Assembly (NCBI GenBank): GCA_041446545.1
Contig: JBGOEJ010000004.1
Coordinates: 62,001 to 126,000 of the forward strand
DNA: 64,000 nucleotides
Direction of reading: 5' to 3'
Origin: Fervidibacter canadensis
GTDB taxonomy: Bacteria; Armatimonadota; Fervidibacteria; Fervidibacterales; Fervidibacteraceae
Shown: positions 1-8,602 of the stretch, in pieces
Layout: each line of letters opens with the position of its first letter
Position numbering within the stretch: the stretch's first letter is position 1
Program-made: the position numbers and the translations under genes
Notes under the pieces: generated by a model
The model's input: only the letters and a program-made list of their open reading frames with translations
Told to the model about the DNA's origin: nothing
Database searches by the model: none

Positions 1-2
1 AG

Positions 3-497
3 AAGGCACTCGGTGCGGCAGGGCAAAGACTTCGGCAGCCAAGCGAAGAAGTGCCTGATTGGTTTGACGAAATGCCGAAAAGCGAGGAAGTCGCCAAACT
101 GTGGGATTGGCTCGGCGGTCTCCGCAACGATTTGGCGCATTGCGGGATGCGCAAGGACGCTGCTGGCATCGCAAGCATTGAGCAGCGGGTAAGGGAAATC
201 CCGCAACGCCTGAAAGCGCTCATGGACGATGTGCCTGAGCGGGTGCTTTACGGCGGTCGGGTCGTCATTGACCTGAAGAACCTTTACGGCGAGGTCGCCA
301 AACTGGACGAACTGCCGATTTATCTTGAGCGGGCGAAGGAGTTAGCAGGGGAGGGTAACGAGGTGGTGCTGACGGGTCAAGCGCCCATTTGGCTTTACCT
401 TGCTGTCGCCCACGCATTGCATGGCAAAACGCGTCGTTTGCTTTACGCGTCTCCGACGACTGGCGAGGTTCTCATCTTTGACCATTCGGCACGATGA
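3..497 (+). CDS. C-terminal part of a Csx1-like HEPN ribonuclease fused to a Csx3-like domain (5' end beyond the window)
   Basis: The reading frame is open from base 3, so this is the tail of a longer gene. About 40 residues in is RNDLAH (nt 123-140), an R-x4-H motif as in HEPN ribonucleases of the Csx1/Csm6 group of type III CRISPR systems. From about nt 243 the protein changes to a compact alpha/beta domain with GQAPIWLYLAVAHAL and a terminal DHS. This resembles the GRGPxWLY...H pattern of Csx3/Crn3 ring nucleases, which degrade the cyclic oligoadenylate that activates Csx1. Such a fusion would join effector and off-switch. The upstream CARF domain cannot be seen. No CRISPR repeats or cas genes follow; the next gene is an MNT-HEPN fusion. 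Family assignment is by motif memory only. Confidence 0.6.
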   Translation, partial: KALGAAGQRLRQPSEEVPDWFDEMPKSEEVAKLWDWLGGLRNDLAHCGMRKDAAGIASIEQRVREIPQRLKALMDDVPERVLYGGRVVIDLKNLYGEVAKLDELPIYLERAKELAGEGNEVVLTGQAPIWLYLAVAHALHGKTRRLLYASPTTGEVLIFDHSAR

Positions 498-571
498 GCG
501 AAATGCCAGAAAGGCGTCGGAAATCTTGCGCCACGAAGACCACGAACGAAGGCGCACGCGAGGCGTCTGAC

Positions 572-595
572 GCAGCGGCTGCAATCGGTTTTTTT
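572..595 (+). terminator. Weak possible terminator after the Csx3-like gene
   Basis: A short GCAG-CGG-CTGC hairpin is followed six bases later by seven T residues (589-595). The stem is only 4-5 bp, so strength is doubtful. It lies in the 132-base gap before the MNT-HEPN gene. Confidence 0.3.
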
Positions 596-629
596 CGTTT
601 GGCTTAAAGAGAGAAAGGGGTGTCAAGGT

Positions 630-1406
630 ATGACGCCTGTATTTGCGTTGGAAATCGCTGATGCCGAGTTGCGGGATTACCTTGCGGTGAATTTGAGTCG
701 CATTCAGGAACTCTTTTCACCCCGCCACCTCATCGCCTTCGGCTCTCGCGTCAACGGGACGGCAAGACCCGACAGCGACCTTGACTTGATCATCGTCTCC
801 GATGCTTTTGAAGGCATCCCTTTTGGGGAGCGGTCAAGGCGGTTCAACGAACTAATTCCTTGGCATCTGCGGGTGGATGCATGGTGTTTGACGGTGAAGG
901 AGTTTGAAGTGCAGCGAAGGCAAGTAAGTTTGGTGGTGCAGGCGTGTCGGGAAGGGGTTTGGATTTTGAGGGGAGAGTTTTTGCCTGATAGTGAGGTGAA
1001 CGGCGTCATGACACCAGAGGAGCAGGCGCGGGAATTGATGGCGCAAGGCGATCATGATTTGGCTGCCGCCAGAGCCAACTTCAATCTTGACCTTTACGAC
1101 ATCGCCACTTTCCTCGCCCAGCAAGCGGCGGAGAAGTTTTTAAAGGCGTTGTATCTTTTCCGTTTCCAGACCCTTCCGCCTCGAACTCATGACTTGGAGC
1201 GCTTAGCCAATGCCTTGGGGGCGCCTCCTGAGATCGTGGCGTTGGGGAGACCGCTGACGGATGATTACATCCGAAGCCGATATGGGGATGCAGCGGGGAT
1301 GGCGCCCTACAAACTTTTTGATGCTGCCATCGCTCAAGAACGCCTTCAACAAGCCGAAAAAATTCGTGAGTGGGTGCAAAGTTGCCTTTCAGGGGCGCAA
1401 CCGTGA
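630..1406 (+). CDS. MNT nucleotidyltransferase fused to HEPN domain (MntA/HepT-like, single chain)
   Basis: 258 residues. The N-terminal half is a minimal nucleotidyltransferase with the canonical GS-x3-G-x4-DSDLDL motif (G38, S39, D50, D52). The C-terminal half, from about residue 127, is a HEPN domain of the PF05168 type (AQQAAEKFLKALYLF, then YIRSRYGDAAG). In type VII toxin-antitoxin systems MntA AMPylates the HEPN toxin HepT, and they are normally two genes; here they are one chain. The start ATG follows AGAAAGGGG. A second, in-frame ATG at 1008 with its own GAGGTGA sits exactly at the domain junction, so the HEPN half (132 residues) may also be made alone. HEPN residues are of the RYxD kind, not a clear R-x4-H, so RNase activity is uncertain. 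Confidence 0.8.
   Translation: MTPVFALEIADAELRDYLAVNLSRIQELFSPRHLIAFGSRVNGTARPDSDLDLIIVSDAFEGIPFGERSRRFNELIPWHLRVDAWCLTVKEFEVQRRQVSLVVQACREGVWILRGEFLPDSEVNGVMTPEEQARELMAQGDHDLAAARANFNLDLYDIATFLAQQAAEKFLKALYLFRFQTLPPRTHDLERLANALGAPPEIVALGRPLTDDYIRSRYGDAAGMAPYKLFDAAIAQERLQQAEKIREWVQSCLSGAQP
993..1010 (+). promoter_or_regulatory. Internal ribosome binding site and in-frame ATG at the MNT/HEPN junction
   Basis: GAGGTGA at 993-999 lies 8 bases before ATG 1008, in frame with the fusion. Translation from here would begin MTPEEQARELMAQG, a normal-looking start for a free HEPN protein. This is the same binding-site sequence used by spoVR at 1489. Seen directly in the sequence; use by ribosomes is inferred. 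Confidence 0.5.
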
Positions 1407-1445
1407 TTTTGAAGGCGGAAACATCGGCGGCAGGCGCTTATCGCC

Positions 1446-1475
1446 TTAACCGAATGGGCGTTGGGTGCTTATAAT
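1446..1475 (+). promoter_or_regulatory. Sigma-70-type promoter upstream of spoVR
   Basis: TTAACC (1446-1451, 4 of 6 to the -35 consensus) is separated by 18 bases from a perfect TATAAT (1470-1475). The ATG of spoVR is 25 bases downstream with GAGGTGA between. Confidence 0.5.
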
Positions 1476-1500
1476 TGCTGGCGACAGCGAGGTGAACGCC

Positions 1501-4188
1501 ATGAGTTTGCCGCCTGAACTGGAGAAGGCGCGGCGGGAGATAGAGGCGATTGCCCGCGACTACGGGTTGGACTTTTTCCCTGTCGTCTTTGAGTTGGTCA
1601 GTTACAAGCAGATGCACCAACTCGCTGCTTACACGGGCTTCCCCGTCCGCTATCCTCATTGGCGCTGGGGCATGGAGTATGAGCGCATCCGCAAGAGTTA
1701 CACCTACGGCTTGCAGGTCATCCACGAGATGGTCATCAACAACAATCCTTGCTACGCCTACTTGCTCTCCAACAACACGATGCTGGAGCACAAGATGGTC
1801 ATGGCGCATGTCTATGCCCACGCCGACTTTTTCAAGAACAACCAATGGTTCGCCCACACCAACCGAAAGATGCTGGACGAGATGGCGAACCACGCCGTCC
1901 GCGTGCAACGCTACATTGAACGCTATGGCGAGGAGCGGGTGGAGAGTTTCATTGACCTTTGCCTGTCCATTGAGGACATGATTGACTTCCACGCTGCTCA
2001 TGTCAAACGCTATCCCGCCCCCGACGAGGGCGAAAGTGAAGACCCTGAAGCGCCCGTCACCACTGTGCCCCGATTGCCCAGCAAATCTTACTTGGACAAG
2101 TGGGTGAACCCGCCAGAGTTTTTGGAGGAGTTGCGCCAATTGCGCCAGCGCCGCCGCCAAGCCCAACGCAAGTTCCCACCCCGTCCCGAAAAAGACCTGC
2201 TGCTCTTTCTGATTCAACATGCCCCGCTGGAAGAGTGGCAGCGCGATATCTTGTCCATCATCCGCGAGGAGAGTTACTACTTCGCCCCGCAGATGATGAC
2301 GAAGATTCTCAACGAAGGTTGGGCTTGTGTCGTCGGCGACACGCTGGTCTTCACCGACCGAGGTCTCTTGCCGATGCGCGACATCGTGGCTCAAAAGTTG
2401 CCTGTGAGGGTGCAGGACGGGGAAGAGATGCAGCGCGTTTACGATTGGGCGCATTTCGTTAATCGCCAGACCGTTTGGGTGCGGACGAAGCGGGGGTTGG
2501 AACTGGAAGGAAGCACGACCCACCGCCTCCTGATGGCGGATGGCTCTTGGAAACCGTTGGGAGAAGTGGTCGTCGGCGATCGGGTGCGCATTTCCGGCGG
2601 GCATAACCTTTGGGCGAAGGAGTATGTCGCCGTGCGATGGCGACCTGTCCAACGGCTGACACTGGAGCGAGTCGCTGAACTGGCGGGCGTCCATCCCAGC
2701 ACCATCATCCGCTTCCGAAAGGGACGCCATAGCGTCCATGCCGACCGCATCGCCCCTGTCTTGGCAGTTTACGAAGAGGAAATGAGGCAAGGGCACACGA
2801 ACCCTAACCATCGCCAACGAATCAAAGTGCCGAAAGTTGTGGACGAAAGTTTAGCGGCTTTTCTGGGTTATCTCATCGGGGACGGGCACATCAGTGAGCG
2901 GAAGCGAGTGGTTGGGTTCACCAACAGTGACGGGGAATTGGCGTTTCGTTTCGCCTCGTTGGGCGAGAGGCTCTTTGGCATCCAGCCAAGGTGCTGGCAG
3001 GACGGCAGTCGCTGGCGGGTGAACTTTTACGCCCAAGACTTGATTGACCTGCTCAAGCATCTTGGCTTGCCGACAGGCATGGCAGCACGACAAAAAACCG
3101 TCCCACCCGTCATCTTGTGCTCTCCCAAATCGGTTGTCGTTGCTTTCCTTCGGGCGCTGTTTGATTGCGACGCTTATGCGGGTGAAAGCGGTGTCATCTT
3201 CTCCACCAGCAGCGAAGAGATGGGGAAGGTGGTGCAATTGTTGCTGCTGAACTTTGGCATCCTTTCCGCCCGGCGTCGCTGTCCTGATGGGTGTTGGCGG
3301 GTGCAAATCGCTGGCAAGTCAGCCCTGACTTTTGAGCGGGAAATCGGCTTTGGGTTGGAACGGAAGCGCCAAGCCCTTCGCCGCTACCTTGCCGAGCATC
3401 TCTGGTTCAAAGAGGAACGATGGGACGACGAGATCGTGGCAGTGGAGAGGAGGCGGGCGGATGTTTACGACATCTCCGTGACGAAGACCCACCGTTATGT
3501 GGCGGCAGGCTTTATCAACCACAACAGTTTCTGGCACAGCAAAATCATGACGGAGCGGGTGCTCAAGGACGAGGAGTTGATTGACTACGCCGACCGCCAC
3601 GCAGCGGTGACGGCGGCAGCGCCAGGGGTTCTCAACCCTTACAAACTGGGCTTGGAGTTGCTGCGGGACATCAAGGAACGGTGGGATAAGGGGCGGTTCG
3701 GCAAAGAGTATGAGGAGTGCGACGACTTGGCATTGAAAGGGGCGTGGGACAAGGGGCTCGGTTTGGGGATGGCGAAACTCTTTGAGGTTCGGCGCGTCCA
3801 CAACGATGTCACCTTCATTGATGCCTTCCTGACCGAAGAGTTCGTCCGCAAGCACAAACTGTTCACTTACGACTTCAACCGCTACACAGGCGCTTACGAA
3901 ATCAGCAGCCGCCAATTTGAGACGGTCAAGCAAAAGTTGCTCTTTCTGCTGACCAACTGTGGTCGTCCTATCATTTGGGTCGTGGACGGCAATTATCGCA
4001 ATCGGGGCGAACTTTACCTTTGGCATCAGCATGAGGGCGTGGACTTGCGCTGGGATTACGCCGTTGAGACGACCAAAAACATTCACGCCCTTTGGAAGCG
4101 CCCTGTGCATTTGGAGACGGTCAAAAACGGGCGAAAGGTGCGGTTGAGTGTGCTGGACAAAGACCGCGTGCAAGAGGAAGTCCTTTAG
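1501..4188 (+). CDS. spoVR: SpoVR family protein interrupted by an intein
   Basis: 895 codons from the ATG at 1501, which has GAGGTGA five bases upstream; the frame stays open to a GTG at 1465 but that has no binding site. Removing residues 276-675 (the intein) leaves 495 residues, the normal SpoVR length. The N-extein has the family signatures around YERIRKSYTYGLQVIHEMVI (residues 59-78) and HVYAHADFFKNN. The splice rejoins NEGWA to SFWHSKIM, the most conserved SpoVR motif. SpoVR/YcgB proteins are widespread, are needed for spore cortex in Bacillus, and often sit with prkA and yeaH; neither is here. A small unknown gene follows after 20 bases. The protein is probably cytoplasmic. Without splicing it would be non-functional. 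Confidence 0.92.
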   Translation: MSLPPELEKARREIEAIARDYGLDFFPVVFELVSYKQMHQLAAYTGFPVRYPHWRWGMEYERIRKSYTYGLQVIHEMVINNNPCYAYLLSNNTMLEHKMVMAHVYAHADFFKNNQWFAHTNRKMLDEMANHAVRVQRYIERYGEERVESFIDLCLSIEDMIDFHAAHVKRYPAPDEGESEDPEAPVTTVPRLPSKSYLDKWVNPPEFLEELRQLRQRRRQAQRKFPPRPEKDLLLFLIQHAPLEEWQRDILSIIREESYYFAPQMMTKILNEGWACVVGDTLVFTDRGLLPMRDIVAQKLPVRVQDGEEMQRVYDWAHFVNRQTVWVRTKRGLELEGSTTHRLLMADGSWKPLGEVVVGDRVRISGGHNLWAKEYVAVRWRPVQRLTLERVAELAGVHPSTIIRFRKGRHSVHADRIAPVLAVYEEEMRQGHTNPNHRQRIKVPKVVDESLAAFLGYLIGDGHISERKRVVGFTNSDGELAFRFASLGERLFGIQPRCWQDGSRWRVNFYAQDLIDLLKHLGLPTGMAARQKTVPPVILCSPKSVVVAFLRALFDCDAYAGESGVIFSTSSEEMGKVVQLLLLNFGILSARRRCPDGCWRVQIAGKSALTFEREIGFGLERKRQALRRYLAEHLWFKEERWDDEIVAVERRRADVYDISVTKTHRYVAAGFINHNSFWHSKIMTERVLKDEELIDYADRHAAVTAAAPGVLNPYKLGLELLRDIKERWDKGRFGKEYEECDDLALKGAWDKGLGLGMAKLFEVRRVHNDVTFIDAFLTEEFVRKHKLFTYDFNRYTGAYEISSRQFETVKQKLLFLLTNCGRPIIWVVDGNYRNRGELYLWHQHEGVDLRWDYAVETTKNIHALWKRPVHLETVKNGRKVRLSVLDKDRVQEEVL
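2326..3525 (+). mobile_element. 400-residue intein with LAGLIDADG homing endonuclease in SpoVR
   Basis: Begins at Cys1 (CVVGDT, block A) directly after Ala and ends FINHN, with the penultimate His399 and last Asn400 needed for splicing; the +1 extein residue is Ser. Block B is STTHRLL (His66) and block F is VYDISVTKTHRYV (380-392). The core carries a DOD endonuclease: motif one at 176-188 (FLGYLIGDGH, Asp186) and motif two at 270-283 (FLRALFDCDA, Asp280/Asp282). Both acidic motifs are kept, so it may still cut DNA. Between splicing block B and the endonuclease, residues 111-133 look like a helix-turn-helix (LTLERVAELAGVHPSTIIRF). Boundaries come from the motif spacing and from the restored extein. 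Confidence 0.93.
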
Positions 4189-4208
4189 CCTTCTGGGAGG
4201 TGACGCCG

Positions 4209-4649
4209 ATGCGCACGATGCAACTGGCGCAACGGCTTTGGGACGCCCTGCAAAAGGGCGAGACGATGCCCCGCTTGGACGCCAACGGGCTCTCCGTGCA
4301 ACTTTATGCCTGCGCTCATGACGCTTTTTCCTGTGCCGCCAAACAACTGATGGTGCGGTGGCGACCGAAAGGCGATTGGGACGATACTCTCGCTCGGTGC
4401 GAACGCGCCCTTAAAGTCCTTCACCCGCAGGCAGGTTTGGTGGAGCGGGATGACGGGGGAGGATTGGCGCTCTTTCGTTCGCCTTTAACGCGGGGCGTTT
4501 ATTGGGAAGGGCGATTGCGATTGAGCGAACGGGACGCCAATTTCACGGTGCAGCGGTGGTGCCCTGATGAGCGGGGCAACCGCCAACCGATGCAGTTTTT
4601 GATGACGATAGAGCAAATGGCAGAACTGCTCGCCGCTTTTTTGGAGTGA
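4209..4649 (+). CDS. Hypothetical protein downstream of spoVR
   Basis: 146 residues from ATG 4209, with GGGAGGTGA just upstream; only 20 bases separate it from the spoVR stop, so the two are probably co-transcribed. The frame is open further up inside spoVR but those starts lack a binding site. No signal peptide or membrane segment. Contains a W-x-P-x-GDWDDTL stretch and Cys residues at the centre. I do not recognise the family. It ends ten bases before the end of the oppositely transcribed GH95 gene. Confidence 0.65.
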   Translation: MRTMQLAQRLWDALQKGETMPRLDANGLSVQLYACAHDAFSCAAKQLMVRWRPKGDWDDTLARCERALKVLHPQAGLVERDDGGGLALFRSPLTRGVYWEGRLRLSERDANFTVQRWCPDERGNRQPMQFLMTIEQMAELLAAFLE

Positions 4650-4658
4650 GGCAAAAGG

Positions 4659-7202
4659 TCACGACGCCTTCAAGCGATAAATGCCACCCGCCTTTGTCTC
4701 AAACTCCGTCACGAAAGTGACAGGCAAATCAGGGCGAGAGGTAGCCCAACGCTCTGGGGCGACAAACGAGACAGGTGGTTGAGGTTTAAGGAGTGGGTTG
4801 GGAACTTCGCCCTTCGGCTCTCGCACCTTTGCTCCGACCACTTGGACGGGCACGGTTGTTTTGACCCGACAAACGCCGCCGAGGTGTGAGCGGATAGCCG
4901 CTTCCTTCAGTTGCCCACCTTGCCAAAGGATGTCCACCTCAAAGCCGCCCCGCGCCCGCAAGCCCTTGACAAAACCGTCCCGCCACGCTTTGGGCAACGC
5001 AGGCAACAGATGCAACTCACCATCGTGGCTTTGAAGGAGCATCTCGGCAATTCCCCCACAGCCGCCGAAGTTGCCGTCAATCTGAAAGGGCGGATGGTTG
5101 TCAAAGAGGTTCGGCAAGGTAGAACGGCGCAGCAACAGCAGCAAGTTTTCGTAGGCTTTCTCGCCATCCAACAACCGCGCAAAGAGGTTGACCGTCCAAG
5201 CGCGGCTCCATCCCGTCGCTCCGCCACCGTGAGCCAACCGATGTTCCAAAGAGCGACGCGCCGCCATCGCCAAAGCGGGTGTCCGCCAGACGGAAATTTG
5301 CCTGCCAGGGTGCAAGCCGAAAAGGTGCGACATATGCCGATGACCTGGTTCGGGTTCGTCAAACTCTTCGTGCCACTCCATCAACCGACCGTCGCTGCCA
5401 ATTTTCAGCGGCTCCAGTTCAGCGAGGCGTTGTTTCAGTTGCTCCCGCAACTCTTCGTCCACACCGAGGAAGGTTGCCGCCTCTATGCAGTTGCAAAAGA
5501 GGTCGTGAATCAGTTGCAAGTCCATCGCACTGCCGATGCAGAAACTGGCTTCCTGCCCATCTTTAGTTCGGAAGGCGTTTTCGGGCGAGAGGGACGGGCA
5601 AGTCGTCCATTTGCCCGTCGTTGGGTTGCGCACCATCCAGTCCAGCAAAAAGAGCGCCGCTTCCCGCAGGATGGGGTAAGTTCGCTCCAAAAACTTGCGG
5701 TCGCCCGTGAACAAAAAGTGCTCCCACAAGTGTTGACATAGCCACGCACCACCCATGACCCACAAGCCATAACGCGGAGCGGCGTCAACGGGAACGGTCA
5801 CTCGGAAGATGTCAGTGTTGTGATGCAGAACCCAACCGCGACAGCCGTAATGCCCCCTTGCGACTTTTCTGCCCGGCTCAACCGACTCGGCGATCAGGCG
5901 CAAAAGGGGTTCGTGGCATTCGCTCAAATTCGTCGTCTCGGCTGCCCAGTAATTCATCTCGGCGTTGATGTTCGTCGTCCACTTGCTGCCCCAAGGCGGT
6001 GTCGTGCTTTCGTTCCAGACGCCTTGCAAATTTGCTGGCTGCGTGCCGGGGCGACTACTGGCGATGAGCAGGTAGCGACCGAACTGAAAGTAAAGGGCGA
6101 CCAAGCCGGGGTCTTCTGCGCCACCTTGCACCGCTTTCAATCGCTCGTCGGTCGGCAACTCTTCCAACCTCTCGTCGTGCCCCAAATCAATGTCCACACG
6201 CCGAAAGAACCGTTGATGGTCAGCGATGTGGGCGCTTTTTAGTTGGCGGTAACTTTTGCGGCGCAAGGAAGCGAAATAATCGGCACAGCGTTGACGGGGG
6301 TCGGCAGAAATGTCTTGATAGTTGCGGTAACTCGTTGCGGCAACGAGGAGCAAAGTGACGGCGTTAGCCTCCTTGACCGTCAACGCTTCCCCGCTCACTT
6401 CCACCTTGCCACCTTTTGCTTGCGCCGCCAGCCAGATTTCAAAGCGGATGCCTTTGCCGGGCAAATCTGTTTGGCTTCTGCGCACTTCGCCATCGCCAAC
6501 CCATTGCCCCCGCAAGATGAGCCAGTTATCACCGCCCTTCAGCGTCTCATGGTTGGGATGGGGCGTGGTGAGGCGGGCAGTGAAGGTGACTTGTTTGGGC
6601 TTGTCGGCAACGATGCGACAGACAAGGGCTTGGTCAACGGCAGAAATGAACATTTCGCGGGCGAAGGTGATTTCGCCGATGCGATAGCGGATGCGAGCGA
6701 TGGCTTCGTCCAAGTCCAATTCCCGCCGATACTCTGTCGGCTCGGCATCATGAGGGAACGAAAGCCAAAGGTCACCGAGGGGCTGATAAGCCATCAAGCG
6801 GCGAAAAGGGGCATAAAGGCGGTCGCCGATTTTCAAGACGCCCATCATCTTCTGGTCGGCGAGTTGCTCCGCCTCCCGATACTTGCCCGCAAAGACAAGT
6901 CGGCGCACTTGCTCAAGGGAAGCAAAGGCGTCGGGGTTGGTGGGGTCGTAAGGGTAACCCGACCACATCGTGTCCTCATTGAGTTGCAAGCGCTCCTGAG
7001 CGACACCGCCAAAGACCATCGCCCCCATCCGCCCGTTGCCTAAAGGCAGGGCTTCATTCCAGTGGCGAGCGGGCTGACGATACCAAAGCACCCAACGCCT
7101 TCCCGACACTTTCGCCTTCTCCGACGAACTTTTCGCCACCGTTATCACTCCTTTCGCTGCCATCGCTGTCAAGCCCAACCGCAGCAATGCCCGACGCTTC
7201 AT
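4659..7202 (-). CDS. GH95 family glycoside hydrolase (alpha-L-fucosidase type), exported
   Basis: 847 residues. The N-terminus (MKRRALLRLGL plus a hydrophobic run) looks like a Tat-type or Sec signal, so the enzyme likely acts outside the cytoplasm. The GH95 N-terminal domain is shown by the ALPLGNGRMGAMVFGG and LQLNEDTMWSG motifs. The catalytic barrel has the Asn pair in TTNINAEMNYW, the acid region SLSPENAF and the base-side Asp in FQIDGNFG. GH95 enzymes are inverting 1,2-alpha-L-fucosidases, with some alpha-L-galactosidases, so exact substrate is open. SD GGGGAAGG lies before ATG. It is divergent from the ManD-like gene, 121 bases apart; I saw no convincing promoter in that gap. Confidence 0.88.
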   Translation of the reverse strand: MKRRALLRLGLTAMAAKGVITVAKSSSEKAKVSGRRWVLWYRQPARHWNEALPLGNGRMGAMVFGGVAQERLQLNEDTMWSGYPYDPTNPDAFASLEQVRRLVFAGKYREAEQLADQKMMGVLKIGDRLYAPFRRLMAYQPLGDLWLSFPHDAEPTEYRRELDLDEAIARIRYRIGEITFAREMFISAVDQALVCRIVADKPKQVTFTARLTTPHPNHETLKGGDNWLILRGQWVGDGEVRRSQTDLPGKGIRFEIWLAAQAKGGKVEVSGEALTVKEANAVTLLLVAATSYRNYQDISADPRQRCADYFASLRRKSYRQLKSAHIADHQRFFRRVDIDLGHDERLEELPTDERLKAVQGGAEDPGLVALYFQFGRYLLIASSRPGTQPANLQGVWNESTTPPWGSKWTTNINAEMNYWAAETTNLSECHEPLLRLIAESVEPGRKVARGHYGCRGWVLHHNTDIFRVTVPVDAAPRYGLWVMGGAWLCQHLWEHFLFTGDRKFLERTYPILREAALFLLDWMVRNPTTGKWTTCPSLSPENAFRTKDGQEASFCIGSAMDLQLIHDLFCNCIEAATFLGVDEELREQLKQRLAELEPLKIGSDGRLMEWHEEFDEPEPGHRHMSHLFGLHPGRQISVWRTPALAMAARRSLEHRLAHGGGATGWSRAWTVNLFARLLDGEKAYENLLLLLRRSTLPNLFDNHPPFQIDGNFGGCGGIAEMLLQSHDGELHLLPALPKAWRDGFVKGLRARGGFEVDILWQGGQLKEAAIRSHLGGVCRVKTTVPVQVVGAKVREPKGEVPNPLLKPQPPVSFVAPERWATSRPDLPVTFVTEFETKAGGIYRLKAS

Positions 7203-7323
7203 CGCCCTTCCCCCTTTCGCTTTTGTTCGGTGGCAAAAACAGGCGGCGTCGCCCCATCGCTAAAAAGGATAGCGTTGCGCCACAATCATCCCCGACGCTG
7301 TATGGCGAAAGGGGGCAACGAGG

Positions 7324-8565
7324 ATGAAAATCACGGAGGTTCGGGTGTTCGTCGTCAACCCGACGGCGACGGAGCGGTTTGAGGGCATCGGGCATTTGTA
7401 TCGGCGGGGCGGGATGAACTATGTCGTCGTCAAGGTGCTGACGGATGAAGGCGTTTACGGCGTCGGCGAAGGGACGCTTCATGCCAGCGAACTGGCGGTC
7501 GCCGCCGTGCTCCATCACTTGAAAGACCTGCTCATCGGCAAAGACCCCCGCAACATTGAAGACACTTGGCACTTCCTCCATCGCGCCACCTATTGGCGGG
7601 GCGGTCCGATTTTCAAGAGCGCCATCGCCGCCATTGACATGGCGCTTTGGGACATCAAGGGCAAATTGGCGAACATGCCCGTTTACCAGTTGCTGGGTGG
7701 GGCGTGCCGAAAGGGAGTTTTGGTCTACCGCCACGCCGACGGGCGCGACTTCAAGGAAGTCACCGACAATGTGCGCAAGTGGCTGGAGCAGGGCTACAAG
7801 GTCGTGCGGGCGCAAATGGGTGGCTACGGGGGTTCGGGCAAATTGCGCTCTGAGCCATCCGAACGGGAAGGACTGCCGGGCACGACTTACTTTGAGCCAA
7901 CCCGCTACTTGATTGAAGTGCCCAAACTCTTTGAGCACCTTCGCAGCGAACTGGGCATGGAGGTGGAGTTGCTCCACGATGTCCACGAGCAACTTTCCCC
8001 CATTGAAGCCGCTCAACTGGCAAAACGCTTGGAGCCTTATCGCTTGTTTTTCCTTGAAGACCCTGTCTCGCCAGAGCAAAAAGAGGCGTTGGCGTTCATC
8101 CGCTCGCAAACGACGACGCCATTAGCCATCGGCGAAATCTTTTGCGACCGCGAACAAATCCTCCCGCTCTTTATCAACCGATGGATTGACTACATTCGTA
8201 TCCCGCCGTTGCATGTCGGCGGCATCACGGAGTCCAAAAAACTGATGGCGCTGGCGGAACCTTTCGGGGTCAAGTCAGCCTTTCATGGCGCTGCCGATTT
8301 GGGTCCGATCGCACAGGCAGCGGCGCTCCATGTGCAAATGTCCATCCCTAACTTTGGCGTGCAGGAGTGGACGGACTTTCGCAGCGTTCCCGTTTTGTGC
8401 GACTTGTTCCCGACGCCCTGCGAGGTGCGAGACGGTTACGCTTACCCCAACGAGGCGCCCGGGTTGGGCATTGATTTCAACGAGGAGTTGGCGGAACGCT
8501 TCCCGTATGTGCCGACCTACATGCCCCAAATTCGGCGCGCCGACGGGACGGTGCATGGCTATTGA
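7324..8565 (+). CDS. Mandelate racemase/enolase superfamily, D-mannonate dehydratase (ManD) type
   Basis: 413 residues. The N-terminal cap domain opens MKITEVRVFVVNP and is followed by the enolase-superfamily barrel. Metal ligands of the ManD subgroup are visible: Asp in LLHDVHEQL, Glu in FFLEDPVSPEQ and Glu in AIGEIFCDREQ. The HGAADLGP motif near the end is also typical. ManD dehydrates D-mannonate (or D-gluconate) to 2-keto-3-deoxy sugar acid. It heads a run of sugar genes on this strand: the pentulose kinase starts 37 bases after its stop. The start has a GGGGGCAACGAGG stretch before ATG. Some members of this group have very low activity or other sugar-acid substrates, so the substrate is inferred. 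Confidence 0.85.
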   Translation: MKITEVRVFVVNPTATERFEGIGHLYRRGGMNYVVVKVLTDEGVYGVGEGTLHASELAVAAVLHHLKDLLIGKDPRNIEDTWHFLHRATYWRGGPIFKSAIAAIDMALWDIKGKLANMPVYQLLGGACRKGVLVYRHADGRDFKEVTDNVRKWLEQGYKVVRAQMGGYGGSGKLRSEPSEREGLPGTTYFEPTRYLIEVPKLFEHLRSELGMEVELLHDVHEQLSPIEAAQLAKRLEPYRLFFLEDPVSPEQKEALAFIRSQTTTPLAIGEIFCDREQILPLFINRWIDYIRIPPLHVGGITESKKLMALAEPFGVKSAFHGAADLGPIAQAAALHVQMSIPNFGVQEWTDFRSVPVLCDLFPTPCEVRDGYAYPNEAPGLGIDFNEELAERFPYVPTYMPQIRRADGTVHGY

Positions 8566-8602
8566 CAAAATCGGGCAACGCCGACGGCGGGAGGTGAAAG
8601 CC

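Noticed and set aside
1438..2817. 459-codon open frame antisense to spoVR
   Set aside because: No domain or binding site; it mirrors the codon bias of spoVR and its intein and includes unlikely composition.
1501..4188. SpoVR taken as proof that the organism forms spores
   Set aside because: SpoVR/YcgB is widespread in non-sporulating bacteria; no core spore gene lies here.
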